From Sphingopyxis microcysteis (lineage in GTDB: Bacteria; Pseudomonadota; Alphaproteobacteria; Sphingomonadales; Sphingomonadaceae): 64,000 bases of DNA. Location of the stretch: NCBI RefSeq assembly GCF_012274265.1, contig NZ_JAANYY010000002.1, positions 1,240,001 through 1,304,000 of the forward strand, given 5' to 3'. Made by a program: the position numbers and the translations under genes. The notes below the pieces were generated by a model, which was not told where the DNA came from, ran no database searches, and saw nothing but the letters and a program-made list of their open reading frames with translations. Each line of letters starts with the position of its first letter. Within the stretch, counting starts at the first letter, position 1. Shown here piece after piece: positions 52,505-61,661 of this stretch.

Positions 52505-53268
52505 CGCTTCACCTCCTCTGGCGCAGCGCCCTGTTCCTGCGGCGCGGCTTTTTCGACATCGACGAGCGTGCCGAGCATCTGGAGATAGGCGATCAGCGCA
52601 TCCATTTCGGTCAGGCGGTCGGGATTGCCGTCGAAATCGCGCACCTGCGCCTTGGGATAGCGCTTTTGCAGTTCGACGCCCGCGGCCGGATCGACCTGCG
52701 CGTTCATATCGTCGTTCGCGGCGGCGATTGCTTCCTTGCTGTACGGCACACCGACGCGCGACAGTGCGGTGAGGTCGTTCCGCATGTCGCCGACATAAAG
52801 GTCGCGCTCGGCGAGGAAGGCGTAGGGCGGCATGATCGATTCCGGCACCACGCTGCGCGGGTCGATCAGATGCGCCTTGTGCCACTCGTCCGAATAGCGT
52901 CCGCCGACGCGCGCGAGGTCTGGTCCGGTGCGCTTCGATCCCCATTGGAAGGGGTGATCGTACATGCTCTCGGCGGCCAGGCTGTAATGACCATAGCGTT
53001 CGACCTCGTCGCGAAACGGGCGGATCATCTGGCTGTGACAGGTATAGCAGCCCTCGCGCATATAGATGTTGCGGCCCGCCAGCTCGAGCGGGGTATAGGG
53101 GCGCATGCCGTCGACTTTCTCGATCGTATTGTCGATCCAGAACAAGGGTGCGATCTCGACGATGCCGCCGATGGTGACGGCGATCAGCGAGAAGAAGCCG
53201 AGCAGCGTCACATTGCGTTCGAGCTTTTTGTGGCTGAGGCGCTTTTCGGCGGGTTGGGTGGCCATCAT
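52501..53268 (-). CDS. ccoO: cbb3-type cytochrome c oxidase subunit II, monohaem CcoO
   Basis: Membrane-anchored monohaem subunit of 255 aa. N-terminal helix [20 protein letters not shown]; haem site [20 protein letters not shown]; further family blocks are [31 protein letters not shown] (axial Met) and [14 protein letters not shown]. It starts eight bases after the ccoN stop. Confidence 0.97.
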   Translation of the reverse strand: MMATQPAEKRLSHKKLERNVTLLGFFSLIAVTIGGIVEIAPLFWIDNTIEKVDGMRPYTPLELAGRNIYMREGCYTCHSQMIRPFRDEVERYGHYSLAAESMYDHPFQWGSKRTGPDLARVGGRYSDEWHKAHLIDPRSVVPESIMPPYAFLAERDLYVGDMRNDLTALSRVGVPYSKEAIAAANDDMNAQVDPAAGVELQKRYPKAQVRDFDGNPDRLTEMDALIAYLQMLGTLVDVEKAAPQEQGAAPEEVKR

Positions 53269-53276
53269 GCGGCTCC

Positions 53277-54935
53277 TTATTCGGCGGGGACAGCGACCAA
53301 CGGGCGGTCGGCAGCGGCATTGTAAGGGGTTTCGGTCATCGGCTTTTCGGCGCGGACCCGCCCGGCGAGTGTCGCCCAGACGTTGACGATCATGATCAGG
53401 AACCCGGCGAGATACATCGCCCCGCCCGCGGCGCGGATCAGGTACATCGGGTGCATCGCCGCGACGCTTTCGGCAAAGCTGTAGACGAGGTATCCGTCGG
53501 CCCCATATTCACGCCACATCAGCCCCTGCATGATGCCCGCGACCCACATCGACGCGGCGTAGAAAACGATCCCGACCGTCGCGAGCCAGAAGTGCCAATT
53601 GACCATGCGCAGGCTGTAGAGCCGCTCGCGGCCCCACAGGCGCGGCACCAGATAATAGACGCAGGCAAAGGTGATCATGCCGTTCCACCCGAGCGCGCCC
53701 GAATGGACGTGACCGATCGTCCAGTCGGTATAGTGCGACATCGAGTTGACCCATTTGATCGACATCATCGGGCCTTCGAAGGTGCTCATGCCGTAGAAGG
53801 CGAGTGCCATCACCATCATGCGGATGATCGGGTCGGTGCGGATCTTGTCCCACGCGCCGTTGAGCGTCATCAGGCCGTTGATCATCCCGCCCCAGCTGGG
53901 CATCCACAGCATGATCGAAAAGACCATGCCCAGCGTCTGCGCCCAGTCGGGCAGCGCGGTATAGTGGAGGTGATGCGGCCCCGCCCAGATGTAGAGGAAG
54001 ATCAAAGACCAGAAGTGGATGATCGAAAGGCGATAGCTGTACACGGGCCGTTCGGCCTGCTTCGGGACGAAATAATACATCATCGCGAGGAAGCCCGCGG
54101 TCAGGAAGAAACCGACGGCATTATGCCCGTACCACCATTGGGTCAGCGCATCCTGCACCCCGGCAAAGGCGGCGTAGCTTTTCGACCCGAGTATGCTGGC
54201 GGGCATCGACAGATTATTGACGATGTGCAGCATCGCGATGGTGATGATGAAGCTGAGGTAGAACCAGTTCGCGACATAGATGTGCGGCTCGCGGCGCTTG
54301 ACGATCGTGCCGACGAACACCGCCAGATAAGCTACCCAGACAATGGTGAGCCACAGGTCGACATACCATTCGGGCTCGGCATATTCCTTCGCCGCGGTGA
54401 CGCCCATCAGATAGCCGGTAGCGGCGAGGACGATGAACAGCTGATACCCCCAGAACACAAAGCGGGCGAGTTTGGGGAAAGCGAGCCGCGCGCGGCAGGT
54501 GCGCTGAACAACGTAAAAGCTCGTCGCGATCAGCGCATTGCCGCCGAACGCAAAGATCACCGCCGACGTGTGCAGCGGGCGCAGCCGCCCGAAGGTCGTA
54601 TATTCGAGGTTGAAGTTGAGCGCCGGGAAGGCGAGCTGGAGCGCGATGAACAGCCCCGCCCCCATGCCGGCGATACCCCAGAACAGCGTCGCAATGACGC
54701 CCCAGCGCACGGGATCGTCATCATAGACGCTCTCGCTGGCGGGCATTTTGAGCAACCCCCGCGCCATCGCGCCATAATCGGCCTGCGAAACGGTCGCCCA
54801 CAGCACGGCCAGCGCCGCGACGGCGACGATGCCCATATGCACCGCGAAGGGCGCATCGACCGCGAGTGCCGCCATCACCAGCGCCAGCAGCGCCAGCGCC
54901 AGCCAGCCGCCCGCCTTGATTACCAGACCGTCCAT
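53277..54935 (-). CDS. ccoN: cbb3-type cytochrome c oxidase subunit I, CcoN
   Basis: Catalytic haem-copper subunit with twelve or more membrane helices. The family blocks are [59 protein letters not shown] (Cu ligand His and Tyr), [18 protein letters not shown] (His pair) and [15 protein letters not shown] (haem ligands). ATG 54935 (552 aa) was chosen because GGGGA precedes it and the FNR box at 55010-55023 would place the transcript start near 54975. ATGs at 54986 and 55010 are in frame but would lie at or before that point. First gene of ccoNOQP-GHIS. Confidence 0.95.
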   Translation of the reverse strand: MDGLVIKAGGWLALALLALVMAALAVDAPFAVHMGIVAVAALAVLWATVSQADYGAMARGLLKMPASESVYDDDPVRWGVIATLFWGIAGMGAGLFIALQLAFPALNFNLEYTTFGRLRPLHTSAVIFAFGGNALIATSFYVVQRTCRARLAFPKLARFVFWGYQLFIVLAATGYLMGVTAAKEYAEPEWYVDLWLTIVWVAYLAVFVGTIVKRREPHIYVANWFYLSFIITIAMLHIVNNLSMPASILGSKSYAAFAGVQDALTQWWYGHNAVGFFLTAGFLAMMYYFVPKQAERPVYSYRLSIIHFWSLIFLYIWAGPHHLHYTALPDWAQTLGMVFSIMLWMPSWGGMINGLMTLNGAWDKIRTDPIIRMMVMALAFYGMSTFEGPMMSIKWVNSMSHYTDWTIGHVHSGALGWNGMITFACVYYLVPRLWGRERLYSLRMVNWHFWLATVGIVFYAASMWVAGIMQGLMWREYGADGYLVYSFAESVAAMHPMYLIRAAGGAMYLAGFLIMIVNVWATLAGRVRAEKPMTETPYNAAADRPLVAVPAE

Positions 54936-55009
54936 ATGCTTGTCCCCGCTTGGTGCGGCTCGCGCGCCGCGCTTCGGGTCGCTCATGGACGCGGCGGACC
55001 GCTGAAACA

Positions 55010-55023
55010 TTGATCGGGATCAA
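55010..55023. promoter_or_regulatory. FNR/FixK-type box between ccoN and ompW
   Basis: TTGATCGGGATCAA matches TTGAT-N4-ATCAA perfectly and is fully symmetric in both half-sites. It stands between divergent ccoN and the OmpW-type gene, so one dimer could activate both. Confidence 0.85.
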
Positions 55024-55103
55024 CAAATTGCTTGCGCTTCATCAATGCGGCGCGGCGCGCGGCGGCGCAGGGACGGCTCCATCAACAACAGGAGCCAATA
55101 CCC

Positions 55104-55775
55104 ATGACAACCCGATATCTCTCCCTCGCCGCGCTGGCCGTAGCGCTGGCGGTGCCCGGGCAAGCGGCTGCGAAAAGCGGCAACGTCCAGTTCAAGCTGC
55201 TCGCGACCTATGTGGCGCCCGATGGCAAGATCAAGGATGTGAAGCTCGATGCGATCGGCCTGCCCGCGGGCACCCAGACCAAGGCGGACGACAATGTCGT
55301 GCCGACGGTCGCGGTCGAATATTTCGTCGCCGACAATATCTCCGTCGAAACGATCGCAGGCGTCACCCAGCATGATGTCGTGGGCCGCGGCGCCCTGGCC
55401 GGTGCGGGTCTGGTATCGAATGCGAATATCGTCCCGGCGACGCTGACGCTGAAATATCATTTCGGAACAGACACCGGAATCAAGCCCTATGTCGGCGTCG
55501 GTCCCAGCTATTTCATCTTCATCGACGAAAAGCCGGGTGCGACGGCGGTCGCGCTGGGTGCGACAAAGCAAAAGATGAGCGATTCGCTGGGCGTGGCGTT
55601 TCAGGCCGGGGTCGATGTCCCGGTGAACGCCAAGGGGCTGTCGGTGACCTTCGACGCCAAACGCTATATCATGCGCTCGACCGCGCGCTGGTTCGCCGGT
55701 CCGGCCGAGGTGCTGCGCACGCGACACAGGCTCGACCCTTGGGTCGTCAGCGCCGGGCTTGCTTTCCGCTTCTGA
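55104..55775 (+). CDS. ompW: OmpW family outer-membrane protein
   Basis: A 223-aa predicted eight-stranded barrel. The signal peptide MTTRYLSLAALAVALAVPG ends at QAAA. OmpW-type features are VPTVAVEYFVADNISVETIA, LTLKYHFGTDTGIKPYVGVG and the C-terminal AGLAFRF ending in Phe. ATG 55104 follows AGGAGCC. OmpW proteins are commonly FNR-controlled in other proteobacteria, which agrees with the FNR box upstream and with the divergent cco operon. Confidence 0.9.
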   Translation: MTTRYLSLAALAVALAVPGQAAAKSGNVQFKLLATYVAPDGKIKDVKLDAIGLPAGTQTKADDNVVPTVAVEYFVADNISVETIAGVTQHDVVGRGALAGAGLVSNANIVPATLTLKYHFGTDTGIKPYVGVGPSYFIFIDEKPGATAVALGATKQKMSDSLGVAFQAGVDVPVNAKGLSVTFDAKRYIMRSTARWFAGPAEVLRTRHRLDPWVVSAGLAFRF

Positions 55776-55784
55776 CGCGGCGGG

Positions 55785-56477
55785 TCAGCCCGCCATCGCC
55801 TCCATCGCCGCGCGGTCGTTGATCACGATCTCGCGGCGTGACGGCAGGTCGAGCACGCCTTCGCCGCGCATCTTGGTCAGCTGGCGGCTGGTCGTCTCGA
55901 TCGTCAGCCCCAGGATATCGGCGATCTGCTGGCGTCCGAAAGGTAGCTCGAAGCCGCCCTTGGGCAGCGTCGCGTCGCATCCCTGCCCCGACAAGCGCTC
56001 GGACATTTCGAGCAGGAACGACGCAACCTTCTCCGACGCCGACTTGCGGCCGAGCAGCATCATCCAGTGCCGCGCGCGATCGAGCTCGTCGAGCGTGCGG
56101 CGCAGCAATTTCTGCTGAAGGTCGGGGTGCGAGCTCGCAAATTCGTCAAAATTGTTGCGGTTGAAAATGCACACCTCGGCATCGGTCATCGCGGTGACGC
56201 TATAGGGGCTTTCCTTGCCGAACGGGCGACCGATGAAGTCGGACGGGAACACCACCCCGACAATCTGCTCGCGGCCATCGGCGGTCGAGACGACCAGCTT
56301 CAACACGCCGGTCAGGACATTGGCGACAACCGGTGCGCCATCACCCTCCCACAGCAAGGTCTGCCCCTGGCGAACCTTTTGTTTGCGCCCCATCTTGCCG
56401 AGCGCCAGAATTTCCGTCGCGTTCAGGCTCGCGCAAATGGCGCGGTTGCGAACGACGCAGGCAGAACAATCGGTCAT
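55785..56477 (-). CDS. fnrL: Crp/Fnr-family regulator with FNR-type Fe-S cysteines
   Basis: A 230-aa oxygen-sensing regulator. MTDCSACVVRNRAIC gives Cys-x2-Cys-x6-Cys at the N-terminus, and a fourth Cys sits in the sensory domain (TDAEVCIFNRNNF), as in E. coli FNR. The cyclic-nucleotide-like beta roll includes GREQIVGVVFPSDFIG. The C-terminal helix-turn-helix has QQIADILGLTIETTSRQLTK, where E-xx-SR reads the TTGA half-site. ATG 56477 is preferred to an in-frame start five codons earlier. Three matching boxes lie within 10 kb. Confidence 0.94.
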   Translation of the reverse strand: MTDCSACVVRNRAICASLNATEILALGKMGRKQKVRQGQTLLWEGDGAPVVANVLTGVLKLVVSTADGREQIVGVVFPSDFIGRPFGKESPYSVTAMTDAEVCIFNRNNFDEFASSHPDLQQKLLRRTLDELDRARHWMMLLGRKSASEKVASFLLEMSERLSGQGCDATLPKGGFELPFGRQQIADILGLTIETTSRQLTKMRGEGVLDLPSRREIVINDRAAMEAMAG

Positions 56478-56531
56478 GCCGCCGCCGTACAACAGCGCGG
56501 CGATTTTGGAAAGCCGAGCCGCCAGTAGCGA

Positions 56532-57344
56532 TCAGTGCATCAGCAGCAACGGCGCTGGCGCCGATTCCAGCAAATATCGGGTTACCCCGCCAAAAAACGT
56601 CTCGCGCAGCCGGGTATGGCCGAATGCGCCCATCACGATCAGCCCGGCACCGATGTCGCACGCGGTCCGTTCGAGCGCCTCCTCGATCGTTTCGACCCCG
56701 CGCTCGACGTGGCGTAGCTCGGCATGGCGTTCGTGGCGCGACAGGTAACGCAGCGCATCGTCGGCGGCGACCAGCCCCTCCTCCTCACCGACCATGACCA
56801 TGATCACCTGCGCCGCGTCGCGCATCAGCGGCACCGCAGCGCGCAGCGCGTGCGCGGCCTGCGGACTGCCATTCCACGCGATCATCACCGGCGCATCGAG
56901 GTCGATCGGACCACAGGGTTCGGGGATAGCAAGCACCGGTGCAGGCACCGCCATCGCGAGGTCGCCCGCCATCATCGGCGGCGTAAAGCTGCGGCGCCGA
57001 TCGGCGGTGCCGAGCGAGACGATGACGAGATCGGCCAGCGTCGCGGCCAGCGTCAGCGTCGCCAGGACGTCGCCATCGGCCCGCGTCACCTCCCATGGCA
57101 CATCTTCGCGTTCCAGGTCGGCGCGCAACCGCCGGTCGAGCGCTGCATCGGCCGCCTGCGCCTTGGCCAGCTGCTCGCCCGCCAGATACATGCCGCCAAA
57201 CGGGTCGGTTGCGATAAACTGCTGAAACGGCGAGCTGATCACCAGATCCAGATGCGATCGGTGCCGCCGCCCGATCGCCAGCCCGCTCTCCAGTCGCGCG
57301 GACATTCCGGGGCCGTCATCGGCGTGAATCAAGATATTGCGCAC
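56532..57344 (-). CDS. Universal stress protein, two-domain UspA type
   Basis: A 270-aa protein from GTG 57344, with AGGAG seven bases upstream. The opening MRNILIHADDGPGMSARLES is a UspA strand-loop-helix. The second domain (from APVMIAWNGSPQAAHALRAA) ends with the ATP-binding signature LIVMGAFGHTRLRETFFGG followed by VTRYLLESAPAPLLLMH. The first domain is degenerate in that signature. USPs near fnr and cco genes are often hypoxia-induced; the FNR box 53 bases upstream fits this. Confidence 0.9.
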   Translation of the reverse strand: MRNILIHADDGPGMSARLESGLAIGRRHRSHLDLVISSPFQQFIATDPFGGMYLAGEQLAKAQAADAALDRRLRADLEREDVPWEVTRADGDVLATLTLAATLADLVIVSLGTADRRRSFTPPMMAGDLAMAVPAPVLAIPEPCGPIDLDAPVMIAWNGSPQAAHALRAAVPLMRDAAQVIMVMVGEEEGLVAADDALRYLSRHERHAELRHVERGVETIEEALERTACDIGAGLIVMGAFGHTRLRETFFGGVTRYLLESAPAPLLLMH

Positions 57345-57396
57345 GTCAAATCTCCTGCTGGAACAGGGACAAGACACGGCGACGGACGCCGCGTCA

Positions 57397-57410
57397 TTGA
57401 TCGCGGTCAA
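57397..57410 (-). promoter_or_regulatory. FNR/FixK-type box upstream of the universal stress gene
   Basis: TTGATCGCGGTCAA matches TTGAY-N4-RTCAA (leftward reading TTGACCGCGATCAA). Its centre is about 59 bases before the GTG start; a class II promoter would start transcription near 57362, leaving room for the AGGAG site. Confidence 0.8.
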
Positions 57411-57553
57411 AATGCTCGGTGCGGCGCAAGTGATGATGATCCCGACGCGCCGAAATTGGGACAGTCGTGCCGCTTAAGCCTTTGGGATAGCTTGTACGCA
57501 TTTGTCCCTAATGCTAAAAAATTTCGGCATCACGCGGGGGCAGGGGCAAGTTC

Positions 57554-58660
57554 ATGTTACAATCTGCAACGACAGTGGATTCAATTCCGAAACCGATTGT
57601 CGGATCGGCGGCACCTTGGTTCAAGGCGCATGTTCTGGACGTCAACCCGCAATATACTTTTCACACCGTGGCCGGACGAGCCGTCTTGCTGTTTTTCATG
57701 GGGTCGGCGGCCCGTGATCGCGTCCGCGCTGCTCATGACCAGCTGATAACCGACCCCGAGCGCTTCGACGACGCGCGCAGCTGCTTTTTCGGCGTCACCG
57801 TCGATGCCGAAGACCACACGGCAGAACGGATCAAGACGCGGATCCCTGGTATTCGCTATATCCTCGACAGCGATCGGGCGGTCAGCGAGGCATATGGAGC
57901 GAGCCTTTCGGGCAGCGATCATTACGAGCCTTATATCATGGTTCTGGACCGGCAGTTGCGCGTCGCGGGACGCTATCATTTGCCCGACGCCGACAAGGCA
58001 CTCGCGCTGATCGATCGCCTCGCCGAAGAGGGCAAGCCTGAAGACTGGGCGCCAGTGCTGTCGGTGCCGCGCGTATTTGATCGCGCGACCTGTCAGCGCC
58101 TGATCGAGCTTTACGACGCCGAAGGCGGACGGGATTCGGGATTCATGCGCGAAGTCGACGGCAAGACGGTGTCGGTCATCGATCATGGCCACAAGCGCCG
58201 TTCGGATGTGACGATCAAGGACCAGGCCCTCTGCCGCGCCCTCAGCGCCCGCGTGAACCATTGCCTGCGCCCGGTAATCCAGCGCGCGTTCAATTTCGAC
58301 GCGACGCGCATGGAACGCTACATCGTCGCCTGTTACGATGCATCGGTCGCCGGCCATTTTCGCGCCCACCGCGACAACACCACCATGGGCACCGCGCACC
58401 GCCGCTTTGCGGTCACGATCAACCTCAATGACGATTTCGACGGCGGCGAGCTGCGCTTCCCCGAATTCGGAACGCGCACCTATCGCCCGGCCCCCGGCGG
58501 CGCGATCGTGTTCGGTTGCGGCCTGCTGCACGAAGCGACGCCGGTCGCGCGCGGACGGCGTTACGCCTTTCTGCCCTTTCTCTATGACGACGAGGCGGCG
58601 GCGCAACGCGAGGCGAACAACCAGTTCCTGGGTGAAGGGGTCGGCGCCTATCGGCAATAG
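57554..58660 (+). CDS. Peroxiredoxin-like domain fused to a 2OG-Fe(II) oxygenase
   Basis: A 368-aa two-domain protein. Residues ~12-150 have an AhpC/TSA-like layout (VGSAAPWFKAHVLDVNPQYT, then AVLLFFMGSAARDRVRAAHD, and SDHYEPYIMVLDRQLRVAGR), but the peroxidatic Cys expected after the LLFF strand is absent. Residues ~165-355 form a prolyl-4-hydroxylase-type double-stranded beta helix. Fe ligands are HxD in FRAHRDNTTM and the distal His in GLLHEATPV, with the 2OG-binding Arg in ARGRRYAF. The substrate is unknown: the oxygenase could hydroxylate a protein or natural product. ATG 57554 follows AGGGG. The 209-base upstream gap holds an FNR box and an inverted repeat. Confidence 0.85.
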   Translation: MLQSATTVDSIPKPIVGSAAPWFKAHVLDVNPQYTFHTVAGRAVLLFFMGSAARDRVRAAHDQLITDPERFDDARSCFFGVTVDAEDHTAERIKTRIPGIRYILDSDRAVSEAYGASLSGSDHYEPYIMVLDRQLRVAGRYHLPDADKALALIDRLAEEGKPEDWAPVLSVPRVFDRATCQRLIELYDAEGGRDSGFMREVDGKTVSVIDHGHKRRSDVTIKDQALCRALSARVNHCLRPVIQRAFNFDATRMERYIVACYDASVAGHFRAHRDNTTMGTAHRRFAVTINLNDDFDGGELRFPEFGTRTYRPAPGGAIVFGCGLLHEATPVARGRRYAFLPFLYDDEAAAQREANNQFLGEGVGAYRQ

Positions 58661-58675
58661 CCGGGGCTGAGCGCT

Positions 58676-59092
58676 TCAAAGCTCGATCGAAATTTTCACA
58701 TTCTGCGGCTTGATCCCGGCGAGCGCCGCAATGCTGAGCTTCGCCGCGTAGATCATGATGCTCAGCCGCTGCGGATTGGCCAGCCCAGCCGGAATTTCGC
58801 CATGTTCCCACCCCGTCTCCAGCATCACATCGACTTCATCATCGGGGACCGCCGCCTCGAGCCCGCCGACCAGTTCGAGCTGCGATATCCCCAGCACGCT
58901 CGCCAGCACCCGCAGGTTGCTGAGCCGCGGCTGCGTCTTGCCCGACTCCCACGCCCAGATCGTCGGTCTGCTGAGGCCGGTCCGCATCGCAAGCTCTGAC
59001 CGGCTGATGCCGCATTGTTCGCGATAACGGCGAAGCCGCGTCGGCAGGGGCTCGGCCGCGTCATACTCGATGGGGCGGGCCGAGGCGCTCAT
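58676..59092 (-). CDS. XRE-family HTH regulator with a C-terminal extension
   Basis: A 138-aa protein. The HTH is LRRYREQCGISRSELAMRTG and LSRPTIWAWESGKTQPRLSN, followed by LRVLASVLGISQLELVGGLE. The last ~50 residues (DVMLETGWEHGEIPAGLANP through IKPQNVKISIEL) have no recognised family and may bind a ligand or partner. It is convergent with the oxygenase gene and overlaps an upstream small ORF by four bases. Likely a local regulator of this accessory region; target unknown. Confidence 0.85.
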   Translation of the reverse strand: MSASARPIEYDAAEPLPTRLRRYREQCGISRSELAMRTGLSRPTIWAWESGKTQPRLSNLRVLASVLGISQLELVGGLEAAVPDDEVDVMLETGWEHGEIPAGLANPQRLSIMIYAAKLSIAALAGIKPQNVKISIEL

Positions 59093-59208
59093 GGGCGATG
59101 CAACGCCCGCAGTTTCCGTGCACCGGCGGGCGGTTGCGCCCCCCGGCTCAGCCCGGCTTCGGCGCGGCTTGCAAAAACACCGCTCTTGCCGATGACGTTC
59201 ATATCCAT
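59089..59208 (-). CDS. Possible small ORF coupled to the XRE regulator
   Basis: Thirty-nine codons from ATG 59208, preceded by GAGGGGGCG, beginning MDMNVIGKSGVFASRAEAGL and Arg/Ala-rich thereafter. The stop overlaps the regulator start as ATGA. It could be a leader peptide or small partner protein; coding support is limited to the ribosome site and the overlap. Confidence 0.35.
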   Translation of the reverse strand: MDMNVIGKSGVFASRAEAGLSRGAQPPAGARKLRALHRP

Positions 59209-59255
59209 TGACGCCCCCTCAAGTCCCGCGCCACGATCGAACTTAATGTGCCAGA

Positions 59256-59315
59256 AATCGCGGTTTTTCGTCATTCCCCGATGGGGACATCGAAAAATCG
59301 GCCTGTCCCGCGATT
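59256..59315. promoter_or_regulatory. Nested inverted repeats in the barrel gene/XRE gap
   Basis: Three concentric dyads share one centre: AATCGCGG/CCGCGATT (59256-59263, 59308-59315), GTTTTTCG/CGAAAAAT (59263-59270, 59291-59298, one G-U) and CCCC-GAT-GGGG (59276-59286). It could terminate the barrel gene transcript or serve as an operator ahead of the XRE unit. The remaining gap (59209-59360) shows nothing further. Confidence 0.45.
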
Positions 59316-59360
59316 GCACAATTTCGGGGGTGATGGGCGTCCGGTTGCGGTGCGCAAGGG

Positions 59361-61601
59361 CTAGAAAGCGGTTCCCAAAGAGATCGAGAATTTTTTCGAA
59401 CGATCGCCGTCCTGCCGCACGACGGGCTGGGCAATGTTGAAGCGTAGCTTGCCGGGCCCGGCATTGAATGCCAGTCCGAAGCCGACCGCGACGCGCGGCT
59501 TGGCCGAATTGCCGATCAGCCGCTCACCCGCGATCAATTCGCTCTTCGACGCGCCAAACACTGATCCGGCGTCGACAAAGACGCTGGGCGACACGCCAAA
59601 TTTCTGCATCGCGCCCTCGACCCGGAACGCGACTTCCAACCGACCGACATAATAGGCACGGCCGCCGATCGCCGTCGGGGGCGCAACCGGCGCTTTCAGC
59701 GGCACGACCTTGGGTCCGATCCCGCGAAGGTCGAAACCGCGCATGCTGTTGCCGCCGATGTAGAAACGGTCAAACAGCGGGATCGTACGGCCGCCGATCG
59801 ATTCCATCATCCCGCCCTCCAGGCCGAGCGAAACGTCGAACATATCACCGATGCGGTGATGAAAATTACCGCTGACCCGTATCCGGGCATAGCGCGAGGT
59901 TCCGCCCGGTCCCGCGATCTCGGGGGTCAGGCGAAGCTGGAAACCACGCGTGGGATCGACGGCTCGGTCGCGCCGATCAAGGACAAGGCCGACGCTCAGG
60001 ACCGAACTGGTCGAGCGGCCCAGGGCATTGCAAAACGGGCTTCCATGCAGCCCCACGTCACATTGCGCATTTTTCTGGCGGATCAGGAAATCCTCGTCCG
60101 AATATCGGTAATTGGCTGCGACCCGCAAGCCGCGCGCCAGCGGTTTGCCGGCATAGAAATTGACCCCCCGCGCGGTCTGCCGAAACACCGACGATTTGCT
60201 TTGGGCGTCAAAACCGACCGCGGTCGATCGCGAGTAGAAGAAGGTCGGCGCCAGCGACACCTTGCTGCCCATGAAATTGGCGTCGGCCAGCCCGAGTTCG
60301 AACAGCCGCTGGATTTTCGAATAGCGCGCCGACGCGGTGATGTCGCGGCCCGGGGCACCGATGTTGGTGCGCGCGATCTTGACCGTTCCGACCGGACCTT
60401 CGAGCGACGAATAGCCGCCTGAAAAAGCGAGGCCGCCGCGCGGCAGCGTCTCGATCGACAGCAGATCGGTTTCGCTGGCCTGACCATCGGCGCCGTCGAT
60501 ACCGGTCGTGCCTTCGGCTCCCGTTTCGGCGAGACCTTCCTCGCCATATTCAGGCTCGGCGGACGCCATGCCGAGCTTCGATGCATCGGGGCGCCCGTCG
60601 AGCGCCGCGCGGCGCGAACCGGCGTCGCCCAGCCATGGCGCGGTCGAAACGTCGCCATCGAACGCCGGGAATTTGCGCATCCCCGCCGCCGCTTTGCGGC
60701 CGACCCGCTGGACTCCGCCGATCGCGAAGCACGGCGGCCCCATCCGATTCTGCGCTGCCACGACGCACGCCAGATTGACCATGTCGGCGGGCAGTGCGGG
60801 CAGGTCGAACGCCGTGATCGTGGCCGGTGGTCCGAAGCGCACCGCAAGGCTCGGCTTCAGATCGCTTGGAACAGCCTTCGCCGCGACATGGGAAGGGCTT
60901 CCGCGCGTCGCGGCCTTCCTGCTGCGCGCAGCGACGCTCGGCCGCAATGCCGACGCGGTACGCTTGGCTGCGACCTTTGCGGCCTTGGGAGCAAGGCAAT
61001 CCGCGCACCCAGCCTCCCTCGGCGCCAGCACCGCCGCGGTGTGCGCCATGACCGACTGCCGTCGAACTTCGGCATCGCCGAGCCAGAACGCCCGTTCGAC
61101 ATCGACCTTCAGTTCGGCGAGCGCGTCGTCGATCGCGGTCGCAGGGACAACGCCGGTCTTTGGCGGCACGACTGTCCGCGCCTTGCCGGTTGCGGCGTTT
61201 GCGGAAGCGACCGAAGGCGCGATCGGCGCATTCCAATCGATGACGAGCGGAGCGGGCTTCGCCGTTTTCGCGTCAGCGTCGGGTGCGGCAATCGGCGCGC
61301 GGGCTTCGACCAGCCCCGGCGCGATTGATGCGGTCAGAATGAGGGCGTCCGAATTCGGCGTCGGCGCCATGTCGGCAAACTCGGCTTGCACCTCGTCAAG
61401 CGGGCGCCCTTCCTGAATCGACAGCACCCGCGCCATCGCCGTCGACTGGCGCAGTGTCGCATAGGGCGCGGCCTGGACGATCTCGCGCTCGCGCGCGTAG
61501 AGCGGCGCGGTTTCGCCGACACCGAATATCACCGCGACGCCCAGCGCGGTGCCTTGCACCGCCTGGTGAACGCCCCGGAACAATATTCCGTATCCCGCCA
61601 A
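59361..61601 (-). CDS. Omp85/BamA-type outer-membrane barrel protein with an unusual N-terminal half
   Basis: About 746 aa from TTG 61601 (AGGGGGAAG lies just before it; an in-frame TTG at 61649 is the alternative). The C-terminal ~365 residues look like the Omp85 bacterial surface antigen barrel: GGLAFSGGYSSLEGPVG, VLSVGLVLDRRDRAVDPTRG, the loop-6 motif YIGGNSMRGFDLRGIGP (the RGF element), VSPSVFVDAGSVFG and a terminal ...SISLGTAF. The N-terminal ~380 residues are Ala/Lys/Pro-rich with CADC and other Cys, show no POTRA repeat that I can recognise, and have only a weak hydrophobic leader (GTALGVAVIFGVGETAPLYA). It follows the HlyD gene after 60 bases, so it may serve as the outer-membrane component of that export system. 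Confidence 0.75.
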   Translation of the reverse strand: MAGYGILFRGVHQAVQGTALGVAVIFGVGETAPLYAREREIVQAAPYATLRQSTAMARVLSIQEGRPLDEVQAEFADMAPTPNSDALILTASIAPGLVEARAPIAAPDADAKTAKPAPLVIDWNAPIAPSVASANAATGKARTVVPPKTGVVPATAIDDALAELKVDVERAFWLGDAEVRRQSVMAHTAAVLAPREAGCADCLAPKAAKVAAKRTASALRPSVAARSRKAATRGSPSHVAAKAVPSDLKPSLAVRFGPPATITAFDLPALPADMVNLACVVAAQNRMGPPCFAIGGVQRVGRKAAAGMRKFPAFDGDVSTAPWLGDAGSRRAALDGRPDASKLGMASAEPEYGEEGLAETGAEGTTGIDGADGQASETDLLSIETLPRGGLAFSGGYSSLEGPVGTVKIARTNIGAPGRDITASARYSKIQRLFELGLADANFMGSKVSLAPTFFYSRSTAVGFDAQSKSSVFRQTARGVNFYAGKPLARGLRVAANYRYSDEDFLIRQKNAQCDVGLHGSPFCNALGRSTSSVLSVGLVLDRRDRAVDPTRGFQLRLTPEIAGPGGTSRYARIRVSGNFHHRIGDMFDVSLGLEGGMMESIGGRTIPLFDRFYIGGNSMRGFDLRGIGPKVVPLKAPVAPPTAIGGRAYYVGRLEVAFRVEGAMQKFGVSPSVFVDAGSVFGASKSELIAGERLIGNSAKPRVAVGFGLAFNAGPGKLRFNIAQPVVRQDGDRSKKFSISLGTAF

Positions 61602-61661
61602 CCTCTTCCCCCTGTCATGCCGGCCGGTCCCGGCTTCACCTTCTCCCAAGCCGCGTCGGGG

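Noticed and set aside
59228-59255. Sigma-54-like TGGCAC on the minus strand (near CTGGCACATTAAG)
   Set aside because: The downstream half does not give TTGC at the required spacing and no enhancer-binding protein is nearby.
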